A stretch of DNA of 64,000 nt from NCBI RefSeq assembly GCF_015140455.1, contig NZ_AP024094.1:1178001-1242000 (forward strand). Reading direction: 5' to 3'. A model generated the notes under the pieces. That model saw nothing but the letters and a program-made list of their open reading frames with translations, did not search any database and had not been told where the DNA came from. This DNA is from Jeongeupia sp. HS-3 (GTDB taxonomy: Bacteria > Pseudomonadota > Gammaproteobacteria > Burkholderiales > Chitinibacteraceae). This document shows, piece by piece, positions 8,889-21,300 of this stretch (the first letter of the stretch is position 1; every line of letters starts with the position of its first letter). The position numbers were made by a program, and so were the translations under genes.

Positions 8889-9336
8889 AACTGAGTACAG
8901 CGTCGGCCTGGGCTTGTCGCGGCGCCTCGTTCACCCGCGCGGCTTGTGCGGCGGGATCAATCGCTTCCCACGATTGCTTGAGGCCACTGAGCAAACCCTG
9001 TACTTCGTCGAACATCGCCGCGTCATTGCGCAGATTGGCCTGCAACAACTGGCTGCTGATGTATTCGTACAGCGCATCCAGATTTTCGGCCAGATCACCG
9101 CCCTGCGTTTTATCCAGCGACAAGCGCAAACCATCGTCAACGATAGCGATCGCCTTCGACGTCGCCGCGCCTTTTTCGGCGATATTGCCCGCCTCCAGGT
9201 GCACCTTGGCCATGGCGACGGCCTTGATCGCACCTTCGAACAGCATGGTGACCAGCCTATGCGGGCTGGCGACGTCCACCGCCATCTCCACCGAGGTCTG
9301 GCCGTAGGCATTCAGGGCTTTTTTCATTCCCAACAT
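8875..9336 (-). CDS. fliS: Flagellar export chaperone FliS
   Basis: A cytoplasmic chaperone of 153 residues that binds the disordered C-terminus of flagellin and keeps it from polymerising before export. Family hallmarks are visible: an N-terminal YGQTSVEMAVDVASPHRLVTMLFEGAI (tyrosine region and helix 1), KGAATSKAIAIVDDGLRLSLD, and LYEYISSQLLQANLRND, all standard FliS segments. I chose ATG 9336 because AAGGA lies seven bases before it; a TTG one codon earlier is less likely. It is 25 bases downstream of fliD and overlaps fliT. Confidence 0.93.
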   Translation of the reverse strand: MLGMKKALNAYGQTSVEMAVDVASPHRLVTMLFEGAIKAVAMAKVHLEAGNIAEKGAATSKAIAIVDDGLRLSLDKTQGGDLAENLDALYEYISSQLLQANLRNDAAMFDEVQGLLSGLKQSWEAIDPAAQAARVNEAPRQAQADAVLSYGRA

Positions 9337-9361
9337 CAAAATTTCCTTTTCAGCGCGCCGA

Positions 9362-10891
9362 TCAGTTGGACGACAGGCTAGACAGCATCGCCATCAGCGA
9401 CGAACTGCTTTGCTGCATCTTGGTCAGTGTCTGGTCGAGTGCTACATACTGCTTCCGCAGCCGGGCCTCGGTCTCCGTCAGCTTGGTCGTCATCGTGTCC
9501 TGCTGCCGCCCCAACTGCTTGATGCTTTGGTTGATGCCGTCGGTGCGGCTATCGAGCGTGCCACCCTTGGTCAGCATCTTGTCGAGCATGTCGTTGAGCG
9601 CAACGCCAAAGCTACCTTGGCTCGAATCCGGCGCCTTGGTCGGATTCTTGGTTTTGTCGTAAGCGCCAAGAAAAGACAACACCGAATCCAGATTGCCGGT
9701 CACGGCTTTATCCAGCTTGGCCGAATCAAGCGCCAGCTTGCCGTCTTTCTGGAACGATACGCCGAGCTGAGACAGCGTCTTGACCGCCTGGTCGCCACCA
9801 CCGAACGCCTCGCTCAGCATGCTGCGCAGTTGGTTCTGCACGCCACGCACCGACGCGTCACCCTGCAGAATGCCGCTGGTCTTGGACGTGGCATCGTAGC
9901 CCGATACCGAGGTAATCGACGCCTGCACGTCGTTGTACGCCTTCACAAACGCACCCAGCGCTGCCTTGATCGCGCCGCTGTCGCGGGTCGACGTCAAGGT
10001 GATCGGCGTCGACTTGCCGGCCGAATCCAAGGTGGTTTTCAGCAGGTTGATCGTCAGCCCGCCGATCACGTCGGTCATCGTATTGCTCTGGTTGCTGACC
10101 TTGATACCGTTGATCGTCGCTTCGGCATTCTGCGCGACGTCGCCGGGCAGAATGCCGAAGCTGCCGCCGGACGGCGCGGCGGGGTCGAACGCCAGTTCGT
10201 TCAGCCCGGATGACGTTGCCGCGCCGGCGTTCACGTCAAGCTTGAACGCCATGTTCTCGCCAGTCTTGGTGCCGGTCAGTACCAGCCGCACGCTATTGTC
10301 GCCGTCCTTGACGATGGACGCGGTCACGCCCAGATCGGATTGTTTGTTGATCGCGTCGCGCACCTCGCCCAAGGAGAGCTTGTCGTCCTTGCTGGCGCCG
10401 GAGAGGTCAACGGTCGCCGTCTTGACGTCCGGGTTGACCGTAAATGCACTACCCGAAACAGTGCCAAACGTAAACGTCAACTTGGCGCCACTCAGATCGC
10501 CGCTCGCCAGTACCGTATCGGCGTTCTTGTACAGCGGCGCGCCGCCGCCGTCCTTGGCGTTGGTGGTGATGCGCTGCGCCTTGGCCAGTTGCGACACCTC
10601 GAGCGCAAAGTTGCCGAGGTCCGCCGTATTGCCGGCGGTGATCGTGGCGATCTCTGGCGTGCTCGAGCTCGCCTTCACGCCGTTGAGTTTGTTGATGTCG
10701 AGCAGCGCGGAAACAGCACTCTGAAAGCTCGACATCGCCCCCTTGACCATCCCCAGTGCGCTCAACTGCGACTGGAAACTCGCTACTTTCGTATTCAGCT
10801 TATTGATCGGCTGTTGTTCGATCTGCATCAGCTGGCTGACGATGGTGTTGATATCCAGCCCGGAGCCACCGTTCGAGGTAATCGTTGCCAT
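9362..10891 (-). CDS. fliD: Flagellar filament capping protein FliD
   Basis: Hook-associated protein 2 (509 residues), which forms the cap at the tip of the filament and directs flagellin assembly. The N-terminal D0 region (GLDINTIVSQLMQIEQQPINKLN) and the C-terminal coiled coil (NQSIKQLGRQQDTMTTKLTETEARLRKQ, then a Ser-rich end) are characteristic. The middle holds the usual variable beta-rich domains. AAAGGA precedes the ATG by seven bases. It lies 29 bases after flaG and before fliS, the common betaproteobacterial order. Confidence 0.95.
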   Translation of the reverse strand: MATITSNGGSGLDINTIVSQLMQIEQQPINKLNTKVASFQSQLSALGMVKGAMSSFQSAVSALLDINKLNGVKASSSTPEIATITAGNTADLGNFALEVSQLAKAQRITTNAKDGGGAPLYKNADTVLASGDLSGAKLTFTFGTVSGSAFTVNPDVKTATVDLSGASKDDKLSLGEVRDAINKQSDLGVTASIVKDGDNSVRLVLTGTKTGENMAFKLDVNAGAATSSGLNELAFDPAAPSGGSFGILPGDVAQNAEATINGIKVSNQSNTMTDVIGGLTINLLKTTLDSAGKSTPITLTSTRDSGAIKAALGAFVKAYNDVQASITSVSGYDATSKTSGILQGDASVRGVQNQLRSMLSEAFGGGDQAVKTLSQLGVSFQKDGKLALDSAKLDKAVTGNLDSVLSFLGAYDKTKNPTKAPDSSQGSFGVALNDMLDKMLTKGGTLDSRTDGINQSIKQLGRQQDTMTTKLTETEARLRKQYVALDQTLTKMQQSSSSLMAMLSSLSSN

Positions 10892-10920
10892 GGGGTGTCC
10901 TTTTTAAGACGTGTACGGGG

Positions 10921-11310
10921 TCAAGCCTTGTCGCGCACCAGCAAGCCACGCAGCTTGTCGATGCTTTTGGCGATATTGACCGCTTCCTCGGTCGGGATTT
11001 GCCGGATAACTTCTTTCGACTGCGTGTCGATCACTTTCACCAGCGGAATCTGCGTATCTTTATCGACGCTGAATTCGATGCCGACCTTGGGCTGCATCGC
11101 CTGCACCGTTTCGTTCAGTTTCTTTACTGCATCTTCGGCCGCCGCCGTTTGCTGCTTTGGCGTCAGCGCCTGCACTGCATCTGGACTCGTCGCAACGACG
11201 CCATTGGCCGCCTGCGTTGCCACCGCAACCGGAGCCGCTGCTTGCTTCGGATCTGCGTGTGTTTGTAGCGGCGAGCTTTGGCTCAGGGGATTGATCGCCG
11301 AAATCGACAT
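10921..11310 (-). CDS. flaG: FlaG family flagellar protein
   Basis: A protein of 129 residues with the FlaG domain in its C-terminal half: AVKKLNETVQAMQPKVGIEFSVDKDTQIPLVKVIDTQSKEVIRQIP, typical of the family. The N-terminal half is Ala/Gln/Thr-rich and looks unstructured. FlaG proteins influence filament length in some bacteria, but the mechanism is unclear. The ATG at 11310 is preceded by GGAG nine bases upstream; an in-frame start at 11328 would add six residues and lacks such a site. It follows fliC after a hairpin terminator. Confidence 0.88.
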   Translation of the reverse strand: MSISAINPLSQSSPLQTHADPKQAAAPVAVATQAANGVVATSPDAVQALTPKQQTAAAEDAVKKLNETVQAMQPKVGIEFSVDKDTQIPLVKVIDTQSKEVIRQIPTEEAVNIAKSIDKLRGLLVRDKA

Positions 11311-11330
11311 GGGTTCCCACTCCTGCAATA

Positions 11331-11355
11331 AAGCCCCGGCGCATGGCCGGGGCTT
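11331..11355 (-). terminator. Hairpin terminator after fliC
   Basis: A perfect inverted repeat AAGCCCCGGC / GCCGGGGCTT with a five-base loop lies between fliC and flaG. Read on the minus strand the stem is followed by a short T-rich run (TTTATT). This would limit transcription from the strong flagellin promoter into flaG-fliD, allowing partial read-through. Confidence 0.75.
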
Positions 11356-11385
11356 ATCAGTTTAACGCAAGGTCAAACCGAAGGC

Positions 11386-12537
11386 TTAGCCGCGGAGCAG
11401 GCTCAGCACCTGGTTCGGCAGCGCGTTGGCTTGGGCCAGCATCGCGGTGCCGGCTTGTTGCAGCACCTGGTTACGCGTCATGTTGGCGGTTTCCGAAGCG
11501 AAGTCGGTATCGCGGATGCGGCTGCGCGCTGCGGTCAGGTTTTCCGACGTCGATTGCAGGTTGTTGATCGACGACTCAAAACGGTTCTGCACCGCGCCCA
11601 TATTGGCGCGCGCAAGGTTGACCGCCTTGAGTGCGTTATCCATACCCGTAATTGTCATCTGCGCATTGGTGTACGAGGACACACTCAGCGACGAAATCCC
11701 GGTCGTCGTCGTCGCCACCCCCATCGGGCCGGCAACCAAGCCAGAGTCACCGGCGCCACCACCGCCCACCACGGTAAACGGACTTGCCGATGTGAATGTA
11801 ATCGACCCGGTGGTCGAATCGTAATTGGCGCCCACCCCGGTTTGGCTGGATACCCGATTGACCGCCTCGGTCACTTGGGCCGCACGTTCTTGCGAATTCG
11901 ATGCGGAAGCGATCGGGCCAATATCCACACCATTAATGGTGGTGCCAGCAACGATCGCATTGGCAAAACCGGTCAGGCTAGCTGCGGTCACCGTTGCCGT
12001 CGACCGACTAAAGGTGCCGCCCAAATTGGCGGTCTGCGCATTAATCATACTGCCCGGGCCAATCGTGATCGATTGCCCTGCCTCGGCACCAATCTGGAAG
12101 GAGTTGGAACCAAAGCTGCCATCCAGCAACTTCTGGCCGTTGAATGTCGTTTGCGTCGCGACGCGCTGAATTTCTGCCTTCAACTGCGTGACTTCGGTAT
12201 CGAGGGCATCACGGTCCACTTGCGTGTTCGAGCCGTTCGACGCCTGAATGCCCAACTCGCGAATACGCTGCAAGTTGTTACCGATTTCATTCAACGCCCC
12301 TTCCGCCGTTTGCACCAAGGACACGCCATCATTGGCATTGCGCTTGGCTTGATCCAGACCGCGAATCTGGCTGGACATCCGATCCGAAATGGCGAGGCCG
12401 GCGGCGTCGTCCTTGGCGCTGTTGATGCGCAGACCGGACGAGAGGCGTTGCAGCGAGGTGTTGAGGCTTGCTTGCGAAGTGCCGAGGTTACGCTGTGCGT
12501 TGAGCGAAGCAACGTTGGTATTGATGACTTGAGCCAT
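11386..12537 (-). CDS. fliC: Flagellin
   Basis: The filament subunit, 383 residues. N- and C-terminal D0/D1 helices are fully conserved ([35 protein letters not shown] at the start; [20 protein letters not shown] at the end). The central D2/D3 part is short and rich in Thr, Ser and Gly, so the filament surface is compact. The gene is expected to be secreted through the flagellar apparatus with FliS as chaperone. GGAG lies shortly before the ATG. A sigma-28 type promoter stands about 70 bases upstream, and a hairpin terminator follows the stop. Confidence 0.97.
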   Translation of the reverse strand: MAQVINTNVASLNAQRNLGTSQASLNTSLQRLSSGLRINSAKDDAAGLAISDRMSSQIRGLDQAKRNANDGVSLVQTAEGALNEIGNNLQRIRELGIQASNGSNTQVDRDALDTEVTQLKAEIQRVATQTTFNGQKLLDGSFGSNSFQIGAEAGQSITIGPGSMINAQTANLGGTFSRSTATVTAASLTGFANAIVAGTTINGVDIGPIASASNSQERAAQVTEAVNRVSSQTGVGANYDSTTGSITFTSASPFTVVGGGGAGDSGLVAGPMGVATTTTGISSLSVSSYTNAQMTITGMDNALKAVNLARANMGAVQNRFESSINNLQSTSENLTAARSRIRDTDFASETANMTRNQVLQQAGTAMLAQANALPNQVLSLLRG

Positions 12538-12604
12538 GATGTTTCTCCGAGAGAGAGACGTTATTTTTAGGAAGCCGGACCAGCGTTGCTGCGTCCTTGC
12601 TCAC

Positions 12605-12631
12605 TTATCGTCTGCTTTACGAAGAACTTTA
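12605..12631 (-). promoter_or_regulatory. Sigma-28 (FliA) promoter of fliC
   Basis: On the minus strand TAAAGTTC (12631-12624), an 11-base spacer and GACGATAA (12612-12605) match the FliA consensus TAAAGTTT-N11-GCCGATAA with two mismatches. The flagellin ATG is 68 bases downstream. The first three bases of the -35 element are the TAA stop codon of the upstream phosphorylase gene. Confidence 0.88.
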
Positions 12632-13369
12632 GGATTTGCTCACATATATTTCGAGCAGGGTCGCCGCCGAACCCAAACCCTGCAGCAAGGCCTGCGCGGC
12701 ATCAAGCTGATTCACGCTTTCTATGCTCCCGGCGACACCGGCAGCCCGGTTGGCGACAACGGCCAGCGTGACGTAGGCAATCGCCCGCTCGCGCGCCAGC
12801 GCCGCTTCGGGCATCGCGGTCATGCCGACCATATCGCCACCATCGCGCTTGATCTTGCGAATCTCGGCCGCCGTTTCAAGGCGCGGCCCTTGCATGCAGA
12901 CGTAAACACCACCGTCGATCAACGGCACCCGCGCCTGGCTTGCCGCCGCCAGCAGCGCCTGCCGTAGCGATTCGGTGTAGGGCTCGGTGAAATCGACATG
13001 GGTGATGGCCTGATCGTTGCCATCAAAATAGGTATGCTGCCGCCCCCAGGTGTTATCGATCAGCTGATCGGGCAGCACCAGCAAGCCCGGCTTGAGACCG
13101 GGCTTGATGCCACCGACCGATGCCAGTGCAATGATGTTTTCAACCTTTTGCGATGCCAGTGCCCAGATATTGGCGCGGTAATTGATGCGGTGCGGGGGAA
13201 TGGTGTGGCCGTAGCCGTGCCGTGCCAGAAAAATCACCGGCTTGCCGGCCAGTTCGCCAAACACCAGCGGACCGGATGGCTCGCCATACGGCGTGCGCAC
13301 GATCAGCCGGCGCACGTCTTTCAACCCCGCCAATCGGGTCGCCCCGGTTCCACCGATGATGGCCAACAT
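12629..13369 (-). CDS. S-methyl-5'-thioinosine phosphorylase / MTAP-type purine nucleoside phosphorylase
   Basis: A cytosolic phosphorylase of 246 residues of the PNP/MTAP family. The N-terminus reads MLAIIGGTGATRLAGL, followed by the phosphate-binding RHGYGHTIPPHRINYRANIWAL. Further on are QGPRLETAAEI and the substrate region VGMTAMPEAALARE. This resembles the S-methyl-5'-thioinosine phosphorylase branch seen in Pseudomonas, which salvages the methylthioadenosine by-product after deamination. Assignment to MTI rather than MTA as substrate is inference. Its TAA stop is part of the fliC promoter. Confidence 0.82.
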   Translation of the reverse strand: MLAIIGGTGATRLAGLKDVRRLIVRTPYGEPSGPLVFGELAGKPVIFLARHGYGHTIPPHRINYRANIWALASQKVENIIALASVGGIKPGLKPGLLVLPDQLIDNTWGRQHTYFDGNDQAITHVDFTEPYTESLRQALLAAASQARVPLIDGGVYVCMQGPRLETAAEIRKIKRDGGDMVGMTAMPEAALARERAIAYVTLAVVANRAAGVAGSIESVNQLDAAQALLQGLGSAATLLEIYVSKS

Positions 13370-13458
13370 GATGACACCTCGCCGGCTCAGCCACGCGGCG
13401 CCGGTCTTTCATCATATGGCGCTTTGAATACGGTGCTGGTGCGCCAAGTATCCGCCAT

Positions 13459-13489
13459 AAAAAAAGGCGATCCGTAGATCGCCTTTTTT
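13459..13489. terminator. Bidirectional intrinsic terminator downstream of galU
   Basis: GGCGATC / GATCGCC stem with a four-base loop is flanked by a run of A on one side and six T on the other. It functions in either orientation. In the direction of galU (minus strand) it lies 16 bases after the stop codon and insulates the phosphorylase gene. Confidence 0.88.
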
Positions 13490-13504
13490 CATCACATAAC
13501 AGCA

Positions 13505-14383
13505 TCAAGCCCTGGGCAAAGTGAAGCGGCTCAGGTACTCGGCAAACTCGGCGCCGACTTCGGGGTGCTTCAAGCCATAAGCCAGCGTGGCTTTCAAATA
13601 GCCGAGCTTGGAGCCGCAGTCATAACGCGTGCCCTTGAGCGTGTGCGCCAGAATGTGCTGCTCCTGCATCAGCGCAAAGATACCGTCGGTGAGCTGGATT
13701 TCGCCCCCCTTGCCCGGCTGCACGTGCTGCAGATGATGGAAGATGCGCGGTGTCAGGATATAGCGCCCCACCACCGCCAGGTTCGACGGCGCTTCTGCCG
13801 GGCTTGGTTTTTCAACGATGTTGTTGATGCGCAGGCGACCATTGTTGTCATCCACGGCCACGATGCCGTAGGAACTGGTTTCCTCGCGCGGCACTTCTTC
13901 CACGCCGAGCACCGCGCAATGGGTATCGCCAAAGACTTCAACCATGCGCGCCATTTCGGAGGTCGCGCCACCATCGATCAAGTCATCGGCAAGAATGACC
14001 GCAAACGGCTCGTCACCCACCACCGGGGCGGCGCACAACACCGCATGCCCCAGACCCAGTGCCTCGGGCTGACGGATATAGATGCAGCTTACCGACTTGG
14101 GGATGATCGACTGAACGATGTCGAGCAGCTTTTGCTTGCCCTTGGCCTCAAGCTCGCTTTCCAGCTCGTAGGCCTTATCGAAATGGTCTTCGATGTTGCG
14201 TTTGTTGCGGCCGGTAATGAACACCATTTCGGTGATACCGGCATCCAGCGCCTCTTCAACCGCGTACTGGATCAACGGCTTGTCGACCACCGGCATCATT
14301 TCCTTCGGGCTGGCCTTGGTGGCCGGCAGAAAGCGGGTACCCATACCGGCGACCGGAAACACGGCCTTGCGGATTTTCTGCAT
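13505..14383 (-). CDS. galU: UTP--glucose-1-phosphate uridylyltransferase
   Basis: A cytosolic enzyme of 292 residues, the family length, making UDP-glucose from UTP and glucose-1-phosphate for envelope polysaccharides. The N-terminal nucleotide-binding motif [23 protein letters not shown] is intact, as are [16 protein letters not shown]-like, [10 protein letters not shown] and [12 protein letters not shown]. The ATG at 14383 has a strong AAAGGAG eight bases upstream. The reading frame remains open upstream for another 75 codons into an HTH-like segment, so a longer fusion form is possible; the strong internal site argues that standard GalU is at least made. Confidence 0.95.
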   Translation of the reverse strand: MQKIRKAVFPVAGMGTRFLPATKASPKEMMPVVDKPLIQYAVEEALDAGITEMVFITGRNKRNIEDHFDKAYELESELEAKGKQKLLDIVQSIIPKSVSCIYIRQPEALGLGHAVLCAAPVVGDEPFAVILADDLIDGGATSEMARMVEVFGDTHCAVLGVEEVPREETSSYGIVAVDDNNGRLRINNIVEKPSPAEAPSNLAVVGRYILTPRIFHHLQHVQPGKGGEIQLTDGIFALMQEQHILAHTLKGTRYDCGSKLGYLKATLAYGLKHPEVGAEFAEYLSRFTLPRA

Positions 14384-14572
14384 TGAAGTTGCTCCTTTGT
14401 AGTTTTGGCTTTGCGTCAACAACCCCAGCCGCAGCGCGGCGCCCATGGCCTGATCAGCCTGGCGCTGCGTCAGAACGTCGGGCCACTGCGATACCGCAGA
14501 CCGCCCCAGGCCAAGTGCATCGGCAAGGCGGCTCTGACTACCAAACAGGCGAAGGGCTTCGGATTTGCGCAT
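14384..14572 (-). other. Cro-like HTH segment, in frame with galU without a stop
   Basis: From ATG 14572 the frame encodes [20 protein letters not shown] followed by [14 protein letters not shown] and [14 protein letters not shown], a clear Cro/YdaS-like helix-turn-helix of about 50 residues. A linker of about a dozen residues then runs directly into the galU start, with no stop codon in between. It could be a DNA-binding domain fused to GalU (355 residues in total) or a separate small repressor whose stop codon was lost. No good ribosome-binding site stands before ATG 14572, and TTG 14608 is another possible start. Confidence 0.6.
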
Positions 14573-14579
14573 CAGCACA

Positions 14580-14590
14580 TTGTTTAACAA
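14580..14590. promoter_or_regulatory. Palindrome at start of HTH segment, candidate operator
   Basis: TTGTTTAACAA is an 11-base palindrome (five-base arms around a central base) located eight bases upstream of the HTH ATG in an AT-rich stretch that should hold the promoter. A Cro-like protein would be expected to bind such a site. The role is inferred. Confidence 0.35.
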
Positions 14591-14640
14591 TTTAAACCAA
14601 CAAAGCAAGTGTAAAAATATTCCGTTACGAGTTCATTAAA

Positions 14641-17097
<2,457 letters not shown>

Positions 17098-17113
17098 CTA
17101 ATCGGTAAACCGG

Positions 17114-18265
17114 TCAGGCAAACAGGCGCAGCGCCGCCATCGATCCGGGCGCAATGCCACGATCGTCCATTTGCGCATAGATATTGGTCAGCTGCCGGCG
17201 GATGTTGGCAATGCTGCCCGGCGCCAATGGGCGGCCGGAGTCGTCAACCAGATCGCCAGCCAGCAGGTTGGCCAATTGCTGCGCAATCTCGCTGAGGTGA
17301 TCGAACACCGGCAGACCACCGGCCACGCGCGGCACATCGAACAGGAAGGTCAGGCCTTCGCTGGTATTGCCAAACGGCGTTTGATCCTGATTGACCAGCG
17401 AAAACAGCGCCTTGCCCGATTCGCTACGGTAGTGATACAGACCATCACCACCACGCGCCAGACCGGTTTGATCGGCAAACAAGCGCACTTTTTCCATCGG
17501 GAAAGGCTTGCCCTTCGCCATCACGTTCATGCCAATCAGCACATCGACCGACGCGCAGAATTCGTCCAGCTCCTTGGCGGCACTGAGCTTGCCCGAGCGC
17601 TGCGGAAAGGTCACCACAGCCTCGTGCTCATCGGCGAACTGCTGTACCAGCATGCAGAAGGCATTGAGCTGCTCTTGTGTCAATGACCCCTGGCGATCGG
17701 CCAACTGCACGCCGGCACGCAGCGCGGTATAGCGGCCGGTGCTGCGGCTGTTGACGACTTCCCACTGGCCCGCGTCGGTCAGGCCAAGCACCATCACGCG
17801 CTTGGCGGCCGGGAATTGCGGCACCTCGGCGGCGGGGATCGACTCGCCCGCGTGAACGTCGGCGATAAAATCAAGCGAAGGATCAAGCTGGCTGGTTGCC
17901 AGCACTTCAACATCCTGCAGTTCGACTTGCTTGGCTACCGGCGCGATCTGCGGCTCGGCTGCGTCGATATCATCAAAGTCGGCGACATCATCATCGAGAT
18001 CGACCTGCGGCACATCCAGCTGCGGCTCGCGTCGCTCCGCGACCACGGGCTGCGCTACCGGCTCGATCATCGGCTCCAGTCGCTGGCCACTGGCGGCCGG
18101 ACGAACCATGTTTTTCTGCGTTTCCAGCAGCACATCGGGCTGATTCTGCGCAAATGCACGCTGCGCCTGCTTGCGATAGCGGTGTTCTTGCCACCAATTG
18201 AAGGCGTAAACCGCCGCAACAATGGCGCCACCGGCAATCAAGGATCCGAGTTGTAAGTCTGTCAT
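17114..18265 (-). CDS. zipA: Cell division protein ZipA
   Basis: A bitopic inner-membrane protein of 383 residues that tethers FtsZ to the membrane. The N-terminus is a transmembrane helix (LQLGSLIAGGAIVAAVYAFNW reduced here to residues 4-24) followed by a basic segment, a long acidic and Pro-containing linker (residues about 60-150), and a C-terminal ZipA FtsZ-binding domain (VLGLTDAGQWEVVNSRSTGR onwards to LANLLAGDLVDDSGRPL). ATG 18265 is preferred to the GTG four codons upstream. It follows smc by about 110 bases, as in many betaproteobacteria. Confidence 0.88.
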   Translation of the reverse strand: MTDLQLGSLIAGGAIVAAVYAFNWWQEHRYRKQAQRAFAQNQPDVLLETQKNMVRPAASGQRLEPMIEPVAQPVVAERREPQLDVPQVDLDDDVADFDDIDAAEPQIAPVAKQVELQDVEVLATSQLDPSLDFIADVHAGESIPAAEVPQFPAAKRVMVLGLTDAGQWEVVNSRSTGRYTALRAGVQLADRQGSLTQEQLNAFCMLVQQFADEHEAVVTFPQRSGKLSAAKELDEFCASVDVLIGMNVMAKGKPFPMEKVRLFADQTGLARGGDGLYHYRSESGKALFSLVNQDQTPFGNTSEGLTFLFDVPRVAGGLPVFDHLSEIAQQLANLLAGDLVDDSGRPLAPGSIANIRRQLTNIYAQMDDRGIAPGSMAALRLFA

Positions 18266-18375
18266 GGTTTTCTGCACGTCTCGCTCGTTGCACTGGCAAC
18301 GGGAGAATTATTCCGAATAAGGGCCAAGCAATTCAAGCCCACGGTTTACCTTGCACTTTGCAAGTTTTGTTTGAC

Positions 18376-21300
18376 TCATACCGCAAGCGCCGAATCCCGC
18401 ATCGTCAGCGCCTGCTGAATATCTACGGCCACGACACGCGACACGCCCTGCTCTTGCATGGTGACGCCGATCAGTTGTTCGGCCATCTCCATCGTCAGCC
18501 TGTTGTGACTGATATAGAGGAATTGCGTTCGTTCGGCCATTTTTTTGACCAAGCCACAAAAACGCAAGGTATTCGCATCGTCCAGCGGCGCATCGACTTC
18601 GTCCAGAAGACAAAATGGCGCCGGATTCAGCCTGAACAGCGAGAATACCAGACTCAGCGCGGTCAGTGCCTTTTCGCCCCCCGAAAGCAAATGGATGGTG
18701 CTGTTCTTTTTTCCCGGCGGCTGCGCCATGATCTGTAAGCCCGCATCGAGAATCTCGTCGCCGGTCAGCAGCAGCTCGGCGTGGCCGCCACCAAACAGCG
18801 CCGGAAACAGTTCCTGCAAATTGGCATTGACCGCATCGTAGGTCTCCTGCAGAAGCGAACGGGTTTCGCGATCAATCCGGCGAATCGCGCCCTCCAGCGT
18901 CTCGATCGCCGCGGCCAGATCGTTCGATTGCGATGCCAGATAGCCGGCACGCTCCTGCGCGCCTTGCAATTCGGCCAGCGCGGCCAGATTGACCGGGCCG
19001 AGCGCATTCAAGGCCTGACTCAGGCGACTCATCTCATTGATCAGCGATGGTGTTTTGACGCCATCGCCCAGTTTATCGAGCAAGACGGTCTCATCGGCGC
19101 CGGCCTCGGCCAGTTCTGCGGCAAAACGCTCGAACGCCAGCCGCGCCTCCTGCTCGCGCAACTTGAGCGCCGACAGCGCCTCCCGTGCCGGATCAAGCGC
19201 GCCTTCAATTGCCTGCTTGTCGGTTTCGCGTTCGCGCAGCGCCTGGGCGATGCCGTTCAAGGCATCGCGCGAGCCAGCCAGCAAGCGCTCTTTTTCGCCG
19301 CGCAGCTCCACGGCCTGCTGTACGTCACCATCCAGCGCCGCCTCATCTATGCCGTCGAACTCGATCAGCTGCGACGCCAGCCGTTCCCGCAATACCTCGG
19401 CCTGCTCGATCAGTGCGTCGCCGCGATGGGCCAGATCGGCAAGACGGTCATGCGCCGTTTGCGCCGCAAAGCGCGCGGCTTGCGCGGCCTGTTCGGCCAT
19501 GCGCAGGCGATCGCGCTGAGCGACGGCCGCAGCATCGGCGTCAGCCCGCGCCAGCTGTGCAGCCTCGACGATGGCCAGCAGCGGCGGCAAGCTGGCCTCG
19601 GCCCGTTCAAGCCCAGCGGCGGCAAGCTGCTGCGCAAGCACGGCTTCGGCGTATTGCTGATCAATATCGGCGAGCGCCGCAGAGGACGCCTCGCGCCGTA
19701 ACCGCACCTCGATTGCGGCGGCCTCACGCTTGGATAGTTCATTCACCATCGCCAGCAGACGCGGCTGCGCGGCTACATGCTGCTGGCGTAGCGACTTGAG
19801 CGTCATCTCACGGTCGGCCACCGTACGCTGCAGCAGCTCGCTATCGGCCTGCGCGGCGAGCAATCTGGGAGTCAGTTCGCTCAGCGCCGCTTCGGCGAGC
19901 TCCTTTGCCTGCTGCCGGCGGATCAAGCCGCCGGCCTCGCCGCTCGCGGCGTGATAACGCACGGCAATGGCGTCAACGATATGGCCATCCCGCGTCACGA
20001 AGCGGCCACCGCCCGGCAGCGTGTGCCGCGCCTGCACGGCATCTTCAAGACTGTCGGCGCAATAGACCGTCGCCAGCAATGCGCCGACGACGCCAACGAC
20101 GTCCGCATCACGCACGCTGATCCTGGCCAACAACGGCATCCAGCCTGCTGGTGCGCCAAGCGGCGTGGACAATGCGCCACCATGCAACAGCACAGCGCTC
20201 GCCGGGGCGATCTGACTCGGGATGTCGGCGGCGATGCGGCCCTTGAGTGCGTCCCCCAGCACCGCCTCCAGCGCCGTCGCCCAGTCTGGCTCGACATCCA
20301 GCTGCGCCAGCAACGTCGGCACATCGCTCAAACCAGCCTGAGTCAGCCATTGCGTCAAGGCGGTTTCATCGCCCGCCGGCTCGGCAGCAAATGCAGCGCA
20401 GCGCGCCGCGGCATCCGTCTGCGCCAGCGCCAGTCGCTCGCGCTCGATACGCAGCACCGAGAACTGTTCGCGCTCGGCATCCAGCGCATCTTCCTGAATC
20501 TCGACCGCCAGCGCGCTATCGTCGATCGACGCACGCAGCGTCTCGATGCCGGCGTGCAGTGCGGCGAGATCATCATCTTGAGCCGGTAGCGCCAGATCGC
20601 TCGCCAACTTGGCTCGCCGCGCCGCCAGCGCCGCTACGGCTTGATCTTGCTGCTGGCTTTGCTGTTGCGCCAATTGCGCGGCAGTGTGCGCAATGGCGAA
20701 GCGCTCCCGCGCCTGTTGCAACGCCTGATCTTGCTGGCCCAATGCGGCATCAAGCTCGGGCTGACGCTGGCATTCGTCGTCGAACGCCAACGCGGCCTCC
20801 TCGACCGCCAGCCCCGCTTCATCCCGCTTGCGCTGCCAATCGACGCCATCCTGCTCCGCGGTGCGCGCCTGCTGTTCGACTTTAGCCAGCTCATCGCGCG
20901 TCACGCCAGCCTGCTGCTGCAGCCGTTCGCGCGTCTGCCGCAGGTGTAGCAGTTGCTGTTCGAGCCGGGCGACGGCGGCATTGGCCTCGAACAAACCGGC
21001 CTGCGCCAGTTGCACCTGATCGGTCGCGCCAAGCTGATGTTCGCGCAAGGATTCGATCTCGGCCTCGTGCGAGCGCAGCGCGGCCAGTTGTGCCTCAAGT
21101 GCGTTTTGTGCGGCGGCAATGCGGCCTCGGGCAGTATCCAGATCACCGGCGGCATCACGCTTGCGCCGCAAGGCCAGCAGGTTTTGCTTTTCGGTGATCG
21201 CGGCCTGCAGCCGCTGATACTCGGTCGCGACCTCGGCTTGCGCCTGCAGCTTGTCGACCTGCACCAACAACTCCTGACGAATGTCATCAAGCCGCGCCAG

